NCBI GenBank assembly: GCA_964016885.1
Contig: OZ024745.1
Coordinates: 54,333,800 to 54,397,799, forward strand
Origin: Eledone cirrhosa
Lineage: Eukaryota; Mollusca; Cephalopoda; Octopoda; Eledonidae
Length of the DNA stretch: 64,000 nucleotides
Direction: 5' to 3'
This document shows, in pieces, positions 32,601-46,184 of this stretch. Under the pieces are notes generated by a model. It was not told the DNA's origin. It searched no databases and was given only the letters and a program-made list of their open reading frames with translations. How positions within the stretch are numbered: position 1 is the first letter of the stretch; each line of letters begins with the position of its first letter. Both the position numbers and the translations under genes were made by a program.

Positions 32601-35600
32601 GTGTTGGTGTTGTTGTTGGTGTTATTGTTGATGTTAGTGTTGGTGTTATTGATAATATTGTTGTTGGTGGTTTTGGTGTTGTTGTTGGTGTTATTGTTGA
32701 TGTTAGTGTTGGTGTTATTGATAATATTGTTGTTGGTGGTGTTGGTGTTGTTGTTGGAGTTATTGTTGATGTTAGTGTTGGTTTTATTGATAATATTGTT
32801 GTTAGTGGTGTTGGAGTTGTTGATGGTGTTATTGTTGATGTTAGTGTTGGTGTTATTGATGATATTGTTGTTGGTGGTGTTGGTGTTGTTGTTGGTGTTA
32901 TTGTTGATGTTAGTGTTGGTGTTATTGATAATATTGTTGTTGGTGGTGTTGGTGTTGTTGTTGGTGTTGGTATTGTTGTTGGTGTTATTGTTGATGTTAG
33001 TGTTGGTGTTTTTGATAATATTGTTGTTGGTGGTGTTGGTGTTGTTGTTGGAGTTATTGTTGATGTTAGTGTTGGTGTTATTGATAATATTGTTGTTAGT
33101 GGTGTTGGTGTTGTTGTTGGAGTTATTGTTGATGTTAGTGTTGGTGTTATTGATAATATTGTTGTTGGTGGTGTTGGTGTTGTTGTTGGTGTTATTGTTG
33201 ATGTTAGTGTTGGTGTTACTGATAATATTGTTGTTGGTGGTGTTGGTGTTGTTGTTGGAGTTATTGTTGATGTCAGTGTTGGTGTTATTGATAATATTGT
33301 TGTTAGTGGTGTTGGAGTTGTTGATGGTGTTATTGTTGATGTTAGTGTTGGTGTTATTGATAATATTGTTGTTGGTGGTGTTGGTGTTGTTGTTGGAGTT
33401 ATTGTTGATGTTAGTGTTGGTGTTATTGATAATATTGTTGTTGGTGATGTTGGTGTTGTTGTTGGTGTTATTATTGTTGTTATTGTTGTTGTTATTGATA
33501 ATATTGTTGTTGGTGGTGTTGGTGTTGTTGTTGGAGTTATTTTTGTTGTTAGTGTTGGTGTTATTGATAATATTGTTGTTGGTGATGTTGGTGTTGTTGT
33601 TGGAGTTATTGTTGTTGTTAGTGTTGGTGTTACTGATAATATTATTGTTGGTGGTGTTGGTGTTGTTGTTGGAGTTATTGTTGATGTTAGTGCTGGTGTT
33701 ATTGATAATATTATTGTTGGTGGTGTTGGTGTTGTTGTTGGAGGTATTGTTGATGTTAGTGTTGGTGTTATTGACAATATTGTTGTTGGTGGTGTTGGTG
33801 TTGTTGTTGGTGTTATTGTTGATGTTAGTGTTGGTGTTATTGATAATATTGTTGTTGGTGGTGTTGGTGTTGTTGTTGGAGTTATTGTTGATGTTAGTGT
33901 TGGTGTTATTGATAATATTGTTGTTAGTGGTGTTGGAGTTGTTGATGGTGTTATTGTTGATGTTAGTGTTGGTGTTATTGATAATATTGTTGTTGGTGGT
34001 GTTGGTGTTGTTGTCGGTGTTATTGTTGATGTTAGTGTTGGTGTTATTGATAATATTGTTGTTGCTGGTGTTGGTGTTGTTGTCGGTGTTATTGTTGATG
34101 TTAGTGTTGGTGTTATTGATAATATTGTTGTTGGTGGTGTTGGTGTTGTTGTTGGTGTTGTTGTTGGTGTTATTGTTGTTGTTAGTGTTGGTGTTACTGA
34201 TTATATTGTTGTTGGTGGTGTTGGTGTTGTTGTTGGAGTTATTGTTGATGTTAGTGTTGGTGTTATTGATAATATCGTTGTTGGTGATGTTGGTGTTGTT
34301 GTTGGAGTTATTGTTGTTGTTAGTGTTGGTGTTACTGATAATATTATTGTTGGTGGTGTTGGTGTTGTTGTTGGAGTTATTGTTGATGTTAGTGCTGGTG
34401 TTATTGATAATATTATTGTTGGTGGTGTTGGTGTTGTTGTTGGAGGTATTGTTGATGTTAGTGTTGGTGTTATTGATAATATTGTTGTTGGTGGTGTTGG
34501 TGTTGTTGTTGGTGTTATTGTTGATGTTAGTGTTGGTGTTATTGATAATATTGTTGTTGGTGGTTTTGGTGTTGTTGTTGGTGTTATTGTTGATGTTAGT
34601 GTTGGTGTTATTGATAATATTGTTGTTGGTGGTGTTGGTGTTGTTGTTGGAGTTATTGTTGATGTTAGTGTTGGTTTTATTGATAATATTGTTGTTAGTG
34701 GTGTTGGAGTTGTTGATGGTGTTATTGTTGATGTTAGTGTTGGTGTTATTGATAATATTGTTGTTGGTGGTGTTGGTGTTGTTGTTGGTGTTATTGTTGA
34801 TGTTAGTGTTGGTGTTATTGATAATATTGTTGTTGGTGGTGTTGGTGTTGTTGTTGGTGTTATTGTTGATGTTAGTGTTGGTGTTATTGATAATATTGTT
34901 GTTGGTGGTGTTGGTGTTGTTGTTGGTGTTATTGTTGATGTTAGTGTTGGTGTTATTGATAATGTTGTTGTTGGTGGTGTTGGTGTTGTTGTTGGTGTTA
35001 TTGTTGTTGTTAGTGTTGGTGTTACTGATTATATTGTTGTTGGTGGTGTTGGTGTTGTTGATGGAGTTATTGTTGATGTTAGTGTTGGTGTTATTGATAA
35101 TACTGTTGTTGGTGGTGTTGGTGTTGTTGTTGGTGTTATTGTTGATGTTAGTGTTGGTGTTATTGATAATATTATTGTTGGTGGTGTTGGTGTTGTTGTT
35201 GGAGTTATTGTTGATGTTAGTGCTGGTGTTATTGATAATATTATTGTTGGTGGTGTTGGTGTTGTTGTTGGAGGTATTGTTGATGTTAGTGTTGGTGTTA
35301 TTGATAATATTGTTGTTGGTGGTGTTGGTGTTGTTGTTGGTGTTATTGTTGATGTTAGTGTTGGTGTTATTGATAATATTGTTGTTGGTGGTTTTTGTGT
35401 TGTTGTTGGTGTTATTGTTGATGTTAGTGTTGGTGTTATTGATAATATTGTTGTTGGTGGTGTTGGTGTTGTTGTTGGAGTTATTGTTGATGTTAGTGTT
35501 GGTTTTATTGATAATATTGTTGTTAGTGGTGTTGGAGTTGTTGATGGTGTTATTGTTGATGTTAGTGTTGGTGTTATTGATAATATTGTTGTTGGTGGTG

Positions 35601-35899
35601 TTGGTGTTGTTGTTGGTGTTATTGTTGATGTTAGTGTTGGTGTTATTGATAATATTGTTGTTGGTGGTGTTGGTGTTGTTGTTGGTGTTGGTATTGTTGT
35701 TGGTGTTATTGTTGATGTTAGTGTTGGTGTTTTTGATAATATTGTTGTTGGTGGTGTTGGTGTTGTTGTTGGAGTTATTGTTGATGTTAGTGTTGGTGTT
35801 ATTGATAATATTGTTGTTAGTGGTGTTGGTGTTGTTGTTGGAGTTATTGTTGATGTTAGTGTTGGTGTTATTGATAATATTGTTGTTGGTGGTGTTGGT

Positions 35900-38700
35900 G
35901 TTGTTGTTGGTGTTATTGTTGATGTTAGTGTTGGTGTTACTGATAATATTGTTGTTGGTGGTGTTGGTGTTGTTGTTGGAGTTATTGTTGATGTCAGTGT
36001 TGGTGTTATTGATAATATTGTTGTTAGTGGTGTTGGAGTTGTTGATGGTGTTATTGTTGATGTTAGTGTTGGTGTTATTGATAATATTGTTGTTGGTGGT
36101 GTTGGTGTTGTCGTTGGAGTTATTGTTGATGTTAGTGTTGGTGTTATTGATAATATTGTTGTTGGTGATGTTGGTGTTGTTGTTGGTGTTATTATTGTTG
36201 TTATTGTTGTTGTTATTGATAATATTGTTGTTGGTGGTGTTGGTGTTGTTGTTGGAGTTATTTTTGTTGTTAGTGTTGGTGTTATTGATAATATTGTTGT
36301 TGGTGATGTTGGTGTTGTTGTTGGAGTTATTGTTGTTGTTAGTGTTGGTGTTACTGATAATATTATTGTTGGTGGTGTTGGTGTTGTTGTTGGAGTTATT
36401 GTTGATGTTAGTGCTGGTGTTATTGATAATATTATTGTTGGTGGTGTTGGTGTTGTTGTTGGAGGTATTGTTGATGTTAGTGTTGGTGTTATTGATAATA
36501 TTGTTGTTGGTGGTGTTGGTGTTGTTGTTGGTGTTATTGTTGATGTTAGTGTTGGTGTTATTGATAATATTGTTGTTGGTGGTTTTGGTGTTGTTGTTGG
36601 TGTTATTGTTGATGTTAGTGTTGGTGTTATTGATAATATTGTTGTTGGTGGTGTTGGTGTTGTTGTTGGAGTTATTGTTGATGTTAGTGTTGGTTTTATT
36701 GATAATATTGTTGTTAGTGGTGTTGGAGTTGTTGATGGTGTTATTGTTGATGTTAGTGTTGGTGTTATTGATAATATTGTTGTTGGTGTTGTTGGTGTTG
36801 TTGTTGGTGTTATTGTTGATGTTAGTGTTGGTGTTATTGATAATATTGTTGTTGGTGGTGTTGGTGTTGTTGTTGGTGTTGGTATTGTTGTTGGTGTTAT
36901 TGTTGATGTTAGTGTTGGTGTTTTTGATAATATTGTTGTTGGTGGTGTTGGTGTTGTTGTTGGAGTTATTGTTGATGTTAGTGTTGGTGTTATTGATAAT
37001 ATTGTTGTTAGTGGTGTTGGTGTTGTTGTTGGAGTTATTGTTGATGTTAGTGTTGGTGTTATTGATAATATTGTTGTTGGTGGTGTTGGTGTTGTTGTTG
37101 GTGTTATTGTTGATGTTAGTGTTGGTGTTACTGATAATATTGTTGTTGGTGGTGTTGGTGTTGTTGTTGGAGGTATTGTTGATGTTAGTGTTGGTGTTAT
37201 TGATAATATTGTTGTTGGTGGTGTTGGTGTTGTTGTTGGTGTTATTGTTGATGTTAGTGTTGGTGTTATTGATAATATTGTTGTTGGTGGTTTTGGTGTT
37301 GTTGTTGGTGTTATTGTTGATGTTAGTGTTGGTGTTATTGATAATATTGTTGTTGGTGGTGTTGGTGTTGTTGTTGGAGTTATTGTTGATGTCAGTGTTG
37401 GTGTTATTGATAATATTGTTGTTAGTGGTGTTGGAGTTGTTGATGGTGTTATTGTTGATGTTAGTGTTGGTGTTATTGATAATATTGTTGTTGGTGGTGT
37501 TGGTGTTGTCGTTGGAGTTATTGTTGATGTTAGTGTTGGTGTTATTGATAATATTGTTGTTGGTGATGTTGGTGTTGTTGTTGGTGTTATTATTGTTGTT
37601 ATTGTTGTTGTTATTGATAATATTGTTGTTGGTGGTGTTGGTGTTGTTGTTGGAGTTATTTTTGTTGTTAGTGTTGGTGTTATTGATAATATTGTTGTTG
37701 GTGATGTTGGTGTTGTTGTTGGAGTTATTGTTGTTGTTAGTGTTGGTGTTACTGATAATATTATTGTTGGTGGTGTTGGTGTTGTTGTTGGAGTTATTGT
37801 TGATGTTAGTGCTGGTGTTATTGATAATATTATTGTTGGTGGTGTTGGTGTTGTTGTTGGAGGTATTGTTGATGTTAGTGTTGGTGTTATTGATAATATT
37901 GTTGTTGGTGGTGTTGGTGTTGTTGTTGGTGTTATTGTTGATGTTAGTGTTGGTGTTATTGATAATATTGTTGTTGGTGGTTTTGGTGTTGTTGTTGGTG
38001 TTATTGTTGATGTTAGTGTTGGTGTTATTGATAATATTGTTGTTGGTGGTGTTGGTGTTGTTGTTGGAGTTATTGTTGATGTTAGTGTTGGTTTTATTGA
38101 TAATATTGTTGTTAGTGGTGTTGGAGTTGTTGATGGTGTTATTGTTGATGTTAGTGTTGGTGTTATTGATAATATTGTTGTTGGTGTTGTTGGTGTTGTT
38201 GTTGGTGTTATTGTTGATGTTAGTGTTGGTGTTATTGATAATATTGTTGTTGGTGGTGTTGGTGTTGTTGTTGGTGTTGGTATTGTTGTTGGTGTTATTG
38301 TTGATGTTAGTGTTGGTGTTTTTGATAATATTGTTGTTGGTGGTGTTGGTGTTGTTGTTGGAGTTATTGTTGATGTTAGTGTTGGTGTTATTGATAATAT
38401 TGTTGTTAGTGGTGTTGGTGTTGTTGTTGGAGTTATTGTTGATGTTAGTGTTGGTGTTATTGATAATATTGTTGTTGGTGGTGTTGGTGTTGTTGTTGGT
38501 GTTATTGTTGATGTTAGTGTTGGTGTTACTGATAATATTGTTGTTGGTGGTGTTGGTGTTGTTGTTGGAGGTATTGTTGATGTTAGTGTTGGTGTTATTG
38601 ATAATATTGTTGTTGGTGGTGTTGGTGTTGTTGTTGGTGTTATTGTTGATGTTAGTGTTGGTGTTATTGATAATATTGTTGTTGGTGGTTTTGGTGTTGT
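35900..38700 (+). repeat. Tandem pair of 1,398-bp higher-order units within the 69-bp array
   Basis: Markers 'gttggttttattgataat' (about 36691 and 38089) and 'gtgtttttgataatattg' (about 36921 and 38319) are each 1,398 bp apart, with matching variant order between them. Related single units lie near 32,700, 34,600 and 35,400. Confidence 0.78.
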
Positions 38701-39419
38701 TGTTGGTGTTATTGTTGATGTTAGTGTTGGTGTTATTGATAATATTGTTGTTGGTGGTGTTGGTGTTGTTGTTGGAGTTATTGTTGATGTTAGTGTTGGT
38801 GTTATTGATAATATTGTTGTTGGTGGTGTTGGTGTTGTTGTTGGTGTTGGTATTGTTGTTGGTGTTATTATTGTTGTTATTGTTGTTGTTATTGATAATA
38901 TTGTTGTTGGTGGTGTTGGTGTTGTTGTTGGAGTTATTTTTGTTGTTAGTGTTGGTGTTATTGATAATATTGTTGTTGGTGATGTTGGTGTTGTTGTTGG
39001 AGTTATTGTTGTTGTTAGTGTTGGTGTTACTGATAATATTGTTGTTGGTGATGTTGGTGTTGTTGTTGGAGTTATTGTTGTTGTTAGTGTTGGTGTTATT
39101 GATAATATTGTTGTTGGTGATGTTGGTATTGTTGTTGGAGTTATTGTTGTTGTTAGTGTTGGTGTTATTGATAATATTGTTGTTGGTGATGTTGGTGTTG
39201 TTGTTGGAGTTATTGTTGTTGTTAGTGTTGGTGTTACTGATAATATTGTTGTTGGTGATGTTGGTGTTGTTGTTGGAGTTATTGTTGAGGTTAGTGTTTG
39301 TGTTACTGATAGTATTGTTGTTGGTGGTGTTGGTGTTGTTGTTGGTGTCATTGTTGATGTTAGTGTTGGTGTTATTGATAATATTGTTGTTGGTGGTGTT
39401 GGTGTTGTTGTTGGTGTTG

Positions 39420-40095
39420 GTATTGTTGTTGGTGTTATTGTTGATGTTAGTGTTGGTGTTTTTGATAATATTGTTGTTGGTGGTGTTGGTGTTGTTGTTG
39501 GTGTTATTGTTGATGTTAGTGTTGGTGTTATTGATAATATTGTTGTTGGTCGTGTTGGTGTTGTTGTTGGTGTTATTGTTGATGTTAGTGTTGGTGTTAT
39601 TGATAATATTGTTGTTGGTGGTGTTGGTGTTGTTGTTGGTGTTGGTATTGTTGTTGGTGTTATTGTTGATGTTAGTGTTGGTGTTTTTGATAATATTGTT
39701 GTTGGTGGTGTTGGTGTTGTTGTTGGTGTTATTGTTGATGTTAGTGTTGGTGTTATTGATAATATTGTTGTTGGTGGTGTTGGTGTTGTTGTTGGTGTTA
39801 TTGTTGATGTTAGTGTTGGTGTTATTGATAATATTGTTGTTGGTGGTGTTGGTGTTGTTGTTGGTGTTGGTATTGTTGTTGGTGTTATTGTTGATGTTAG
39901 TGTTGGTGTTTTTGATAATATTGTTGTTGGTGGTGTTGGTGTTGTTGTTGGAGTTATTGTTGATGTTAGTGTTGGTGTTATTGATAATATTGTTGTTAGT
40001 GGTGTTGGTGTTGTTGTTGGAGTTATTGTTGATGTTAGTGTTGGTGTTATTGATAATATTGTTGTTGGTGGTGTTGGTGTTGTTGTTGGAGTTTT
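39420..40095 (+). repeat. Three tandem 225-bp units (69+69+87) within the 69-bp array
   Basis: The marker 'gtgtttttgataatattg' recurs at about 39459, 39684 and 39909, a spacing of 225 bp each time. Each unit joins two standard monomers and one extended monomer. Confidence 0.8.
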
Positions 40096-43000
40096 TGTTG
40101 ATGTTAGTGTTGGTGTTATTGATAATATTGTTGTTAGTGGTGTTGGTGTTGTTGTTGGTGTTATTGTTGATGTTAGTGTTGGTGTTATTGATAATATTGT
40201 TGTTGGTGGTGTTGGTGTTGTTGTTGGAGTTATTGTTGATGTCAGTGTTGGTGTTATTGATAATATTGTTGTTAGTGGTGTTGGAGTTGTTGATGGTGTT
40301 ATTGTTGATGTTAGTGTTGGTGTTATTGATAATATTGTTGTTGGTGGTGTTGGTGTTGTTGTTGGAGTTATTGTTGATGTTAGTGTTGGTGTTATTGATA
40401 ATATTGTTGTTGGTGATGTTGGTGTTGTTGTTGGTGTTATTATTGTTGTTATTGTTGTTGTTATTGATAATATTGTTGTTGGTGGTGTTAGTGTTGTTGT
40501 TGGAGTTATTGTTGTTGTTAGTGTTGGTGTTATTGATAATATTGTTGTTGGTGATGTTGGTGTTGTTGTTGGAGTTATTGTTGTTGTTAGTGTTGGTGTT
40601 ACTGATAATATTGTTGTTGGTGATGTTGGTGTTGTTGTTGGAGTTATTGTTGTTGTTAGTGTTGGTGTTATTGATAATATTGTTGTTGGTGATGTTGGTG
40701 TTGTTGTTGGAGTTATTGTTGTTGTTAGTGTTGGTGTTATTGATAATATTGTTGTTGGTGATGTTGGTGTTGTTGTTGGAGTTATTGTTGTTGTTAGTGT
40801 TGGTGTTACTGATAATATTGTTGTTGGTGATGTTGGTGTTGTTGTTGGAGTTATTGTTGAGGTTAGTGTTTGTGTTACTGATAATATTGTTGTTGGTGGT
40901 GTTGGTGTTGTTGTTGGTGTCATTGTTGATGTTAGTGTTGGTGTTATTGATAATATTGTTGTTAGTGATGTTGGAGTTGTTGTTGGTGTCATTGTTGATG
41001 TTAGTGTTGGTGTTATTGATAATATTGTTGTTGGTGATGTTGGTGTTGTTATTGGTGTTATTGTTGATGTTAGTCCTGGTGTTATTGATAATATTGTTGT
41101 TGGTGGTGTTGGTGTTGTTGTTGGGGTTATTGTTGATGTTAGTGTTGGTGTTATTGATAGTATTGTTGTTGGTGGTGTTGGAGTTATTGTTGATGTTAGT
41201 GTTGGTGTTATTGATAATGTTGTTGGTGGTGTTGGTGTTGTTGTTGGTGTTATTGTTGATGTTAGTCTTGGTGTTACTGATAATATTGTTGTTGGTGGTG
41301 TTGGTGTTGTTGTTGGAGTTATTGTTGATGTTAGTGTTGGTGTTACTGATAATATTGTTGTTGGTGGTGTTGGTGTTGTTGTTGGAGTTATTGTTGATGT
41401 TAGTGTTGGTGTTATTGATAATATTGTTGTTGGTGGTGTTGGTGTTGTTGTTGGTGTTATTGTTGATGTTAGTGTTGGTGTTATTGATAATATTGTTGTT
41501 GGTGGTGTTGGTGTTGTTGTTGGAGTTATTGTTGATGTTAGTGTTGGTGTTATTGATAATATTGTTGTTAGTGGTGTTGGTGTTGTTGTTGGAGTTATTG
41601 TTGATGTTAGTGTTGGTGTTATTGATAATATTGTTGTTGGTGGTGTTGGTGTTGTTGTTGGTGTTGGTATTGTTGTTGGTGTTATTGTTGATGTTAGTGT
41701 TGGTGTTTTTGATAATATTGTTGTTGGTGGTGTTGGTGTTGTTGTTGGAGTTATTGTTGATGTTAGTGTTGGTGTTATTGATAATATTGTTGTTAGTGGT
41801 GTTGGTGTTGTTGTTGGAGTTATTGTTGATGTTAGTGTTGGTGTTATTGATAATATTGTTGTTGGTGGTGTTGGTGTTGTTGTTGGAGTTTTTGTTGATG
41901 TTAGTGTTGGTGTTATTGATAATATTGTTGTTAGTGGTGTTGGTGTTGTTGTTGGTGTTATTGTTGATGTTAGTGTTGGTGTTATTGATAATATTGTTGT
42001 TGGTGGTTTTGGTGTTGTTGTTGGTGTTATTGTTGATGTTAGTGTTGGTGTTATTGATAATATTGTTGTTGGTGGTGTTGGTGTTGTTGTTGGAGTTATT
42101 GTTGATGTCAGTGTTGGTGTTATTGATAATATTGTTGTTAGTGGTGTTGGTGTTGTTGATGGTGTTATTGTTGATGTTAGTGTTGGTGTTATTGATAATA
42201 TTGTTGTTGGTGGTGTTGGTGTTGTTGTTGGAGTTATTGTTGATGTTAGTGTTGGTGTTATTGATAATATTGTTGTTGGTGGTGTTGGTGTTGTTGTTGG
42301 TGTTATTGTTGATGTTAGTGTTGGTGTTATTGATAATATTGTTGTTGGTGGTGTTGGTGTTGTTGTTGGAGTTATTGTTGATGTTAGTTTTGGTGTTGTT
42401 GTTGGAGTTATTGTTGATGTTAGTGTTGGTGTTATTGATAATATTGTTGTTGGTGGTGTTGGTGTTGTTGTTGGTGTTGGTATTGTTGTTGGTGTTATTG
42501 TTGATGTTAGTGTTGGTGTTTTTGATAATATTGTTGTTGGTGGTGTTGGTGTTGTTGTTGGAGTTATTGTTGATGTTAGTGTTGGTGTTATTGATAATAT
42601 TGTTGTTAGTGGTGTTGGTGTTGTTGTTGGAGTTATTGTTGATGTTAGTGTTGGTGTTATTGATAATATTGTTGTTGGTGGTGTTGGTGTTGTTGTTGGA
42701 GTTTTTGTTGATGTTAGTGTTGGTGTTATTGATAATATTGTTGTTAGTGGTGTTGGTGTTGTTGTTGGTGTTATTGTTGATGTTAGTGTTGGTGTTATTG
42801 ATAATATTGTTGTTGGTGGTTTTGGTGTTGTTGTTGGTGTTATTGTTGATGTTAGTGTTGGTGTTATTGATAATATTGTTGTTGGTGGTGTTGGTGTTGT
42901 TGTTGGAGTTATTGTTGATGTCAGTGTTGGTGTTATTGATAATATTGTTGTTAGTGGTGTTGGAGTTGTTGATGGTGTTATTGTTGATGTTAGTGTTGGT

Positions 43001-46000
43001 GTTATTGATAATATTGTTGTTGGTGGTGTTGGTGTTGTTGTTGGAGTTTTTGTTGATGTTAGTGTTGGTGTTATTGATAATATTGTTGTTAGTGGTGTTG
43101 GTGTTGTTGTTGGTGTTATTGTTGATGTTAGTGTTGGTGTTATTGATAATATTGTTGTTGGTGGTTTTGGTGTTGTTGTTGGTGTTATTGTTGATGTTAG
43201 TGTTGGTGTTATTGATAATATTGTTGTTGGTGGTGTTGGTGTTGTTGTTGGAGTTATTGTTGATGTTAGTGTTGGTGTTATTGATAATATTGTTGTTGGT
43301 GGTTTTGGTGTTGTTGTTGGTGTTATTGTTGATGTTAGTGTTGGTGTTATTGATAATATTGTTGTTGGTGGTGTTGGTGTTGTTGTTGGAGTTATTGTTG
43401 ATGTCAGTGTTGGTGTTATTGATAATATTGTTGTTAGTGGTGTTGGAGTTGTTGATGGTGTTATTGTTGATGTTAGTGTTGGTGTTATTGATAATATTGT
43501 TGTTGGTGGTGTTGGTGTTGTTGTTGGAGTTATTGTTGTTGTTAGTGTTGGTGTTATTGATAATATTGTTGTTGGTGATGTTGGTGTTGTTGTTGGAGTT
43601 ATTGTTGTTGTTAGTGTTGGTGTTACTGATAATATTGTTGTTGGTGATGTTGGTGTTGTTGTTGGAGTTATTGTTGTTGTTAGTGTTGGTGTTATTGATA
43701 ATATTGTTGTTGGTGATGTTGGTGTTGTTGTTGGAGTTATTGTTGTTGTTAGTGTTGGTGTTATTGATAATATTGTTGTTGGTGATGTTGGTGTTGTTGT
43801 TGGAGTTATTGTTGTTGTTAGTGTTGGTGTTACTGATAATATTGTTGTTGGTGATGCTGGTGTTGTTGTTGGAGTTATTGTTGAGGTTAGTGTTTGTGTT
43901 ACTGATAATATTGTTGTTGGTGGTGTTGGTGTTGTTGTTGGTGTCATTGTTGATGTTAGTGTTGGTGTTATTGATAATATTGTTGTTGGTGATGTTGGAG
44001 TTGTTGTTGGTGTCATTGTTGATGTTAGTGTTGGTGTTATTGATAATATTGTTGTTGGTGATGTTGGTGTTGTTATTGGTGTTATTGTTGATGTTAGTCC
44101 TGGTGTTATTGATAATATTGTTGTTGGTGGTGTTGGTGTTGTTGTTGGGGTTATTGTTGATGTTAGTGTTGGTGTTATTGATAGTATTGTTGTTGGTGGT
44201 GTTGGTGTTGTTGTTGGAGTTATTGTTGATGTTAGTGTTGGTGTTATTGATAATGTTGTTGGTGGTGTTGTTGTTGTTGTTGGTGTTATTGTTGATGTTA
44301 GTCTTGGTGTTACTGATAATATTGTTGTTGGTGGTGTTGGTGTTGTTGTTGGAGTTATTGTTGATGTTAGTGTTGGTGTTACTGATAATATTGTTGTTGG
44401 TGGTGTTGGTGTTGTTGTTGGAGTTATTGTTGATGTTAGTGTTGGTGTTATTGATAATATTGTTGTTGGTGGTGTTGGTGTTGTTGTTGGTGTTATTGTT
44501 GATGTTAGTGTTGGTGTTATTGATAATATTGTTGTTGGTGGTGTTGGTGTTGTTGTTGGAGTTATTGTTGATGTTAGTGTTGGTGTTATTGATAATATTG
44601 TTGTTAGTGGTGTTGGTGTTGTTGTTGGAGTTATTGTTGATGTTAGTGTTGGTGTTATTAATAATATTGTTGTTGGTGGTGTTGGTGTTGTTGTTGATGT
44701 TAGTGTTGGTGTTATTGATAATATTGTTGTTGGTGGTGTTGGTGTTGTTGTAGGAGTTATTGTTGATGTTAGTGTTGGTGTTGTTGTTGGTGTTATTGTT
44801 GATGTTAGTGTTGGTGTTATTGATAATATTGTTGTTGGTGGTGTTGGTGTTGTTGTAGGAGTTATTGTTGATGTTAGTGTTGATGTTATTGATAATATTG
44901 TTGTTGGTGGTGTTGGTGTTGTTGTTGGTGTTATTGTTGATGTTAGTGTTGGTGTTATTGATAATATTGTTGTTGGTGGTGTTGGTGTTGTTGTTGGTGT
45001 TATTGTTGATGTTAGTGTTGGTGTTATTGATAATATTGTTGTTGGAGTTATTGTTGATGTTAGTGTTGGTGTTATTGATAATATTGTTGTTGGTGGTGTT
45101 GGTGTTGTTGTTGGTGTTATTGTTGATGTTAGTGTTGGTGTTATTGATAATATTGTTGTTGGTGGTGTTGTTGTTGGAGTTATTGTTGATGTTAGTGTTG
45201 GTGTTATTAATAATATTGTTGTTGGTGGTGTTGGTGTTGTTGTTGGTGTTGGTGTTGTTGTTGGTGTTATTGTTGATGTTAGTGTTGGTGTTATTGATAA
45301 TATTGTTGTTGGTGGTGTTGGTGTTGTTGGTGGTGTTGGTGTTGTTGTTGGTGTTATTGTTGATGTTAGTGTTGGTGTTATTGATAATATTGTTGTTGGT
45401 GGTGTTGGTGTTGTTGGTGGTGTTGGTGTTGTTGTTGGTGTTATTGTTGATGTTAGTGTTGGTGTTATTGATAATATTGTTGTTGGTGGTGTTGGTGTTG
45501 TTGGTGGTGTTGGTGTTGTTGTTGGTGTTATTGTTGATGTTAGTGTTGGTGGTGGTGTTGGTGTTGTTGTTGGTGTTGGTGTTGTTGTTGGTGTTATTGT
45601 TGATGTTAGTGTTGGTGTTATTGATAATATTGTTGTTGGTGGTGTTGGTGTTGATGGTGGTGTTGGTGTTGTTGTTGGTGTTATTGTTGATGTTAGTGTT
45701 GATGTTATTAATAATATTGTTGTTGGTGGTGTTGGTGTTGTTGTTGGTGTTATTGTTGATGTTAGTGTTGGTGTTATTGATAATATTGTTGTTAGTGGTG
45801 TTGGTGTTGTTGTTGGTGTTATTGTTGATGTTAGTGTTGGTGTTATTGATAATATTGTTGTTAGTGGTGTTGGTGTTGTTTTTGGTGTTATTGTTGATGT
45901 TAGTGTTGGTGTTATTGATAATATTGTTGTTAGTGGTGTTGGTGTTGTTGTTGGTGTTATTGTTGATGTTAGTGTTGGTGTTATTGATAATATTGTTGTT

Positions 46001-46184
46001 AGTGGTGTTGGTGTTGTTGTTGGAGTTATTGTTGATGTTAGTGTTGGTGTTATTGATAATATTGTTGTTAGTGGTGTTGGTGTTGTTGTTGGAGTTATTG
46101 TTGGTGTTAGTGTTGGTGTTACTGATAATAATGTTGTTAGTGGTGTTTGTGTTGTTGTTGGAGTTATTGTTGATGTTAGTGTTG

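Larger units (their letters stand above)
21746..46184 (+). repeat. Main 69-bp satellite array, about 350 monomers
   Basis: The monomer is 23 triplets and reads [16 protein letters not shown] plus GVGVVVG in one frame. It has no C in its consensus, T at every third base and a purine at every first base. Variants differ at few triplets: ggt/gat/agt before 'gttggtgttgttgtt', gga for ggt, act for att, and gat/gtt after 'attgtt'. Longer monomers carry an 18-bp insert ('ggtgttggtattgttgtt'). One plus-strand frame (Val/Gly), a second (Leu/Val), and two minus-strand frames (Asn/Thr and Thr/Pro) are open for thousands of codons. A base loss near 25880 changes phase, and from there to about 46500 the phase holds. 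No promoter, splice site or codon-use sign of a gene is seen. Confidence 0.95.

Noticed and set aside
35029..44016. Minus-strand Thr/Pro open frame (about 3,000 codons), mucin-like
   Set aside because: Another frame of the same satellite, with no unique sequence or signal peptide.
26400..44753. Plus-strand Leu/Val open frame (about 6,100 codons), apparent membrane protein
   Set aside because: It is the shifted frame of the same 69-bp repeat. Hydrophobicity follows from the T-rich second base, not from a gene.
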